A stretch of 29,667 bases of DNA, taken from assembly GCA_021782065.1 (NCBI GenBank), contig JAJXVQ010000005.1, positions 1 to 29,667 of the forward strand, read 5' to 3'. The stretch is from Pseudomonadota bacterium. GTDB lineage: Bacteria; Pseudomonadota; Gammaproteobacteria; UBA1113. The position numbers and the translations under genes are program-made. Below the pieces are notes generated by a model. The model saw only the letters and a list, made by a program, of their open reading frames with translations. It was not told the origin of the DNA and made no database searches. Shown here in pieces: positions 26,372 through 29,667 of the stretch. Positions within the stretch are counted from its first letter, which is position 1, and the number at the start of each line of letters is the position of its first letter.

Positions 26372-26878
26372 ATGAGACGAATATTAAAGAGAAAACCTAT
26401 AGGTAAAATGGTAGGTTTAACGCTGTTAGAAACGATGTTTGGCGTGGCCATTGGTGCGCTGATCTTGATAGCCGCAGTAATATTTTATACCTCGACTAAA
26501 AATAGTCAGAATGTCAGCAAGACGGTAACGGATATGAACACCATTGTGGCGCAAGCTAGTGCGTATGTTGCTCCTGGTGCGACGGCCGCAAGTAATTTGA
26601 ACTCACTGAACGATGGTAATGCTGTAAAAACACTACAAGATGCTAATTATTTACCTCCTGATATGAGTGATCCTTGGGGGCAGGCTTACACGGCGAAATT
26701 GACTATTAATAACGCTGTAACAGGTGATACTCCTGCGGCTGCTTCAGCAACAACGATAACCATCAAGGTCACCGGCTTGAACCAAGGAGATAGTAATTGT
26801 AAGGCTGTTACACAAGCGGTTTCTGCTAATGCAACGCCTTCGACCAGTGGCACGTGTGATTTTACCTATCCTATTTAA
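26372..26878 (+). CDS. type IVb-like prepilin 3
   Basis: The ATG at 26372 with GGAGA at 26360-26364 is chosen over an ATG at 26339, which has no ribosome site and would add an unrelated segment. This gives 168 residues: a basic leader (RRILKRKPIGKMVG), cleavage before LTLLETMFGVAIGALILIAA with Glu at +5, the block MSDPWGQAYTAK, and a C-terminal cysteine pair (CKAVTQ...GTCDF, 18 between). It is the closest paralog of prepilin 2 but has no long G tract. Confidence 0.87.
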   Translation: MRRILKRKPIGKMVGLTLLETMFGVAIGALILIAAVIFYTSTKNSQNVSKTVTDMNTIVAQASAYVAPGATAASNLNSLNDGNAVKTLQDANYLPPDMSDPWGQAYTAKLTINNAVTGDTPAAASATTITIKVTGLNQGDSNCKAVTQAVSANATPSTSGTCDFTYPI

Positions 26879-26897
26879 GTTAAGCAATTTTAGGTAG

Positions 26898-27545
26898 ATG
26901 AAGATGAGACTATCGCCAATGACAGTAATACAACGTTGTAAGCAAAAAGGGCTAACCTTGCTAGAAACAGTACTGGCGTTGGCGGTGGGTACGGTCATTA
27001 TCATGGCGGTTTTGATTTATTTCCAAACCGCCAGCGATAATGCCAATATGGCTGCAACGATCAAAATAACGAGCGATATAGGCAATGCAATACGTGCGTA
27101 TGCGCAATCACCTAATTATACAGGGAATGTTGCATTAAGCGATTTACAAGCGGCGGGCTTATTAACGGCTAGTGATACTGTGAATCCTTGGTCTATACAA
27201 GCCAACTCTTTAAAAGTGTCTACCAGTGGTAATTACCTAGGCATTAATTTTTACAATGTGCCCGCTCAGGTGAATATTGCATCGAAGACTAAGAATCAAA
27301 CGGGCGGCATTTGTGCCAGTTTAGCAATGCAGTTATCTAATTCTTTGCCTTTGCCTTCTCCGGGAACAGTAACATTGAACGGGACGAAGTATAAATTCAC
27401 TTATACTATCAGCAATCCTGTGGGGGGGGGTGTGAGTGTAACCGGCCCTAAGGGAAATGGTATACAGACCCAAGGCGCGGCTGTTTGCCAGTATGTTAAG
27501 GGCGAAACCACCGGCACGTTGTCCATCGTGATGGATCTTACTTAA
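26898..27545 (+). CDS. type IVb-like prepilin 4, divergent, with a G9 tract
   Basis: A 215-residue prepilin, the longest and most divergent of the four. Leader MKMRLSPMTVIQRCKQKG is followed by LTLLETVLALAVGTVIIMAV (Glu at +5). The conserved DPW block is here VNPWSIQ. The C-terminal domain is larger and beta-rich, with its two cysteines (GGICASL and AVCQYV) about 60 residues apart. A G9 run at 27422-27430 encodes part of NPVGGGVSV; one G fewer gives GTG TGA at once, one more gives a stop seven codons later. It could be a minor, tip or adhesive pilin. Confidence 0.83.
   Translation: MKMRLSPMTVIQRCKQKGLTLLETVLALAVGTVIIMAVLIYFQTASDNANMAATIKITSDIGNAIRAYAQSPNYTGNVALSDLQAAGLLTASDTVNPWSIQANSLKVSTSGNYLGINFYNVPAQVNIASKTKNQTGGICASLAMQLSNSLPLPSPGTVTLNGTKYKFTYTISNPVGGGVSVTGPKGNGIQTQGAAVCQYVKGETTGTLSIVMDLT
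27422..27430 (+). repeat. G9 homopolymer inside prepilin 4
   Basis: Nine Gs within the reading frame, following a T at 27421. Loss or gain of one G truncates the protein ahead of its second cysteine. Confidence 0.8.
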
Positions 27546-27701
27546 TCGCGCAACAACCATTCATAGGTGGGTATGATTTCAATGCGCTTATCATGCTCTG
27601 TATTCAAATTAATTCGTCTAAAGCGGCACTACTTCATTGCTAAAACCTAGGTCTAATAATTTAAATAAGCGCTTTGCCAAGTCGCCAAAATGATGTTGAA
27701 C
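27542..27701 (-). pseudogene. decayed 3' gene fragment with a frameshift
   Basis: On the minus strand one frame reads HFGDLAKRLFKLLDLGFSN and stops; from 27622 another frame continues FRRINLNTEHDKRIEIIPTY to TAA at 27542. Together they look like a protein C-terminus interrupted by a frameshift. I do not recognise the family. The terminal stop overlaps the last codon of prepilin 4. Confidence 0.45.
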
Positions 27702-27773
27702 GATACGGGCTTATTGGCGCATTTATTGGGAATCTATTCTAGTACGTTGCCTAATATGGGTAATCAACATTGA
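27690..27773 (+). pseudogene. fragment resembling DUF4143-type ATPase
   Basis: A 27-codon frame starts at ATG 27690 and includes LNDTGLLAHLLGIYSS. The DTGL-x-x-xLLG pattern is typical of the DUF4143 region of AAA-type ATP-binding proteins. Nothing before or after continues it, so it is a remnant. Confidence 0.35.
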
Positions 27774-27775
27774 CA

Positions 27776-28084
27776 TCAAATACAATGCTTAGGTTTAGGC
27801 AATCCAGCGAGCTTAGCCCCTTGCAAAATGGGCCCTTTGGGAAATAAGGCATACAATTGTGCACTGTTTACATCGCTTAGTTCTAATTCTAACTGCAAAT
27901 ACTTTAAAAAAGCACGCATGGTGGGCATCATGGCGTATTGTTGATAGAACTGTCGTAGTGCGTTTAAGGTTTGCCAGTGTTGTGGCGTTAAAGTGATCGC
28001 TTCTTGCTGTGCGATTTCTATCGCGAGGGCTTCTGTCCATAGACTAGCGTCTTCTAAATAACCCTCTTGAGTGAATGTTATCAT
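27776..28084 (-). CDS. tusE: sulfur relay protein TusE (DsrC family)
   Basis: Accepts persulfide sulfur from TusBCD and passes it to MnmA for 2-thiolation of tRNA wobble uridine. It is 102 residues. The C-terminal block GLPKPKHCI carries the essential penultimate cysteine; the second cysteine found in true DsrC is absent, supporting TusE. MPTMRAFLKYLQL is a family block at about 53-65. The start overlaps the tusB stop by one base (TAATG). Confidence 0.92.
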   Translation of the reverse strand: MITFTQEGYLEDASLWTEALAIEIAQQEAITLTPQHWQTLNALRQFYQQYAMMPTMRAFLKYLQLELELSDVNSAQLYALFPKGPILQGAKLAGLPKPKHCI

Positions 28085-28350
28085 TAAAAACTCACTACTT
28101 TACTGTGAGCTAAAATCAATTGTAACCATTGTGCGTCGTCGATGATAGAGGCACCTGGTTGTAAGGTAACTTGTCTTGCGATTAAATCTTGTTCTAAGAT
28201 AAAGATTGGGCAGGGTAAACAAGGTTTTTCTGCTGACAACAAAACAGCAAGAACGCCATCGCCTATTAGCACGCACGTATCCGTAGTATCTAGCAGGGTA
28301 CTGGGGAAGTCCTGCCAGTTTGGTTTTTGCCATAAATATAAAATATTCAT
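28084..28350 (-). CDS. tusB: sulfurtransferase complex subunit TusB
   Basis: Small subunit of the cytoplasmic TusBCD heterohexamer, 88 residues. The N-terminal hydrophobic strand MNILYLWQK, the VLIGDGVLAVL strand at about 27-37 and the ILEQDLIARQVT block at about 51-62 match the TusB pattern. It overlaps tusC by four bases. The order tusD-tusC-tusB-tusE keeps all relay genes coupled. Confidence 0.88.
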   Translation of the reverse strand: MNILYLWQKPNWQDFPSTLLDTTDTCVLIGDGVLAVLLSAEKPCLPCPIFILEQDLIARQVTLQPGASIIDDAQWLQLILAHSKVVSF

Positions 28351-28697
28351 AAGGTGTAAACCGCTAGGCTGTTATTCAATAGTTGTTTTAACTCTGTTGA
28401 GCTTAAAAGTTTGATATTATTTGCCAATTGCGATGGGCTGAGTTTTCGCGCATTTAAACTGGTTTCGTCTACCCAGATATCGTTGATGTCGAATAAGGGT
28501 AATGCCTGCAAGCGTTTGTTATAAATAGATTCAATATTGGTATCGAATAAGGAATAAACGCCATCGCCATAGAAGATGAGATGGATGCGATAATCAAAGC
28601 TCGCCAGTGCCATGACTAGATCTAAATCTTCATAGTCATGTTGTCCCTTGGGAGTATCCCTTTGTTTTATACAAATAATGCTGTGGTTCATACTCAC
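28347..28697 (-). CDS. tusC: sulfurtransferase complex subunit TusC
   Basis: DsrF-like subunit of TusBCD, 116 residues. The blocks ALASFDYRIHLIFYGDGVYSLF and KRLQALPLFDINDIWVDETSL are characteristic of TusC. The GTG at 28697 overlaps the tusD stop; ATG at 28691 is an alternative start two codons later. Confidence 0.9.
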   Translation of the reverse strand: MSMNHSIICIKQRDTPKGQHDYEDLDLVMALASFDYRIHLIFYGDGVYSLFDTNIESIYNKRLQALPLFDINDIWVDETSLNARKLSPSQLANNIKLLSSTELKQLLNNSLAVYTL

Positions 28698-29014
28698 CCC
28701 AAAACAATCACCTTATCATTTTGCTGATACACCTTCGCCAAATATCCTAATCCTACAGTATCAAAACCATTTTCTACCACAGATTCCTCACCGCGCCGTT
28801 GCAAGCTCGCCACACAAACGCCCAAGTCCACATTCAACGCACCCCAATCCACAGCGGAAGCTAGCGCATGATAAACGCCATCGCCGTAGAAAAAAATGCT
28901 ACTTAATGTAGCTTTGCCACTAGACACTATCGTTTGCGCCAATCGAAACGCACAAAGGCTACTGCCGTGATTAGGTGCGCATTGCAACACCAAAGCAATA
29001 GCCGGCTTTTTCAC
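28694..29014 (-). CDS. tusD: sulfurtransferase complex subunit TusD
   Basis: DsrE-like catalytic subunit of TusBCD; it takes persulfide sulfur from TusA. It has 106 residues, a little shorter than the 128 of E. coli. The sulfur-carrying cysteine is in DLGVCVASLQRRG (about residue 67), and the IFFYGDGVYHAL and GLGYLAKVY blocks are typical. The start is GTG at 29014, two bases after the ettA stop. Confidence 0.9.
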   Translation of the reverse strand: MKKPAIALVLQCAPNHGSSLCAFRLAQTIVSSGKATLSSIFFYGDGVYHALASAVDWGALNVDLGVCVASLQRRGEESVVENGFDTVGLGYLAKVYQQNDKVIVLG

Positions 29015-29016
29015 AG

Positions 29017-29667
29017 TTAGCTCATCATCGCAACGCGTTGCTTGATACGCTTCGGTAGCAAGGCATCGGTGCCTAAGCGTTTGATCTTATCTTCTTCGTA
29101 TTCGCTAAAGCTGCCTTCAAACCAACTATAACTGCCATCGTCTTCGAAGGCCAGGATATGGGTTGCAACGCGATCTAAGAACCAGCGATCGTGCGAGACG
29201 ATAACGGCCGAGCCTGGGAAGGTGATCAAGGCTTCTTCTAAGGCGCGCAGGGTTTCTACGTCTAAGTCGTTGGTCGGTTCATCCAATAACAAAACATTGC
29301 CACCACTCTTCAACATTTTTGCTAAGTGTACGCGGTTTCTCTCACCCCCAGATAAATCACCTATATATTTTTGTTGGTCGCCACCCTTAAAGTTAAATCG
29401 ACCCAAATAGGCACGCGAAGGGATTTGATAACCACCGACGATGATTTGATCTAAACCATCGGACAATTCTTCCCATACGGTTTTCTTAGCATTCAAGGTA
29501 TCACGAGATTGGTCTACGTAAGATAACATCACCGTTTCGCCGATACGCAAGTTGCCGCTATCGGGCTTTTCTTGCCCGGTGATTAATTTTAATAACGTAG
29601 ATTTACCGGCACCATTGGCACCGATGATGCCCAAGATGCCGCCTTTAGGTAAGCTAAAAGACAAGTC
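29017..29667 (-). CDS. ettA: energy-dependent translational throttle protein EttA (3' part)
   Basis: Partial: the gene runs off the window, leaving about 216 C-terminal codons, the second ABC-F ATPase domain. Walker A is GANGAGKST, the signature is [13 protein letters not shown], Walker B is [12 protein letters not shown] and the H-loop is [11 protein letters not shown]. The tail [20 protein letters not shown] closely follows the EttA pattern (YEE-x-K-x-x-LGADAL-P-KR). EttA binds the ribosomal E site and gates the first elongation steps according to energy charge. Its stop lies two bases before tusD. Confidence 0.93.
   Translation of the reverse strand, partial: DLSFSLPKGGILGIIGANGAGKSTLLKLITGQEKPDSGNLRIGETVMLSYVDQSRDTLNAKKTVWEELSDGLDQIIVGGYQIPSRAYLGRFNFKGGDQQKYIGDLSGGERNRVHLAKMLKSGGNVLLLDEPTNDLDVETLRALEEALITFPGSAVIVSHDRWFLDRVATHILAFEDDGSYSWFEGSFSEYEEDKIKRLGTDALLPKRIKQRVAMMS

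Noticed and set aside
1..29667. CRISPR arrays, tRNA or rRNA genes, replication origin
   Set aside because: No regularly spaced repeats, no tRNA-like cloverleaf with CCA end noticed, no rRNA segments, and no DnaA-box cluster.

Overview
The window is chromosomal DNA of a moderately AT-rich gammaproteobacterium. Gene content and order (rpmF-plsX-fabH-fabD-fabG-acpP-fabF-mltG-tmk, argS followed by an FtsN-like SPOR protein, ettA-tusDCBE, dam, queG) are gammaproteobacterial. A GadC-type amino acid antiporter, a large orphan protein with a disordered basic N-terminus and a load of small palindromic repeats suggest a host-associated lineage such as Legionellales/Coxiellaceae. That placement is inference; there is no rRNA gene in the window and the species is not identified.

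Layout: (1) 1-3760: two convergent drug-efflux MFS genes (DHA2 type on +, Bcr/CflA type on -) in a decayed neighbourhood. They are bracketed by outward-facing copies of one degenerate sequence, with a MITE-like element beside them. (2) 3761-11978: the fatty-acid/phospholipid synthesis cluster on +, followed by mltG and tmk. pabC and holB, often found in this cluster, are absent. The fabG-acpP gap is about 890 bp and holds small ORFs. (3) 12015-13778: an orphan 587-residue protein with AGA/AGG-rich codon use, followed by a 175-bp palindromic element with an 8-bp target duplication. (4) 13971-18766: queG-dam and a 71-residue ORF on -, then pdxY and glnA on +. (5) 19024-23709: argS, FtsN-like SPOR protein, PlsC-like acyltransferase and APC antiporter on -, behind a strong promoter. 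(6) 23903-27545: four type IVb-like prepilins and one PilC/GspF-type platform protein on +. (7) 27542-27775: two decayed gene fragments. (8) 27776-29667: tusE, tusB, tusC, tusD and the end of ettA on -.

How the genes work together: plsX, fabHDG, acpP and fabF make acyl chains and feed phospholipid synthesis, which the PlsC-like protein could complete. queG and tusBCDE both modify tRNA wobble positions. The pilin cluster has no assembly ATPase, secretin or prepilin peptidase in view, so those must be encoded elsewhere.

Most notable: two of the four pilin genes contain an in-frame run of nine Gs, and gain or loss of one G in either gene brings a stop codon within a few codons. This predicts phase-variable pilins. 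A family of roughly 120-bp repeats sits directly behind stop codons and supplies the last codons of at least two genes. The element behind the orphan gene has the terminal bases and 8-bp duplication typical of IS66-type insertion.
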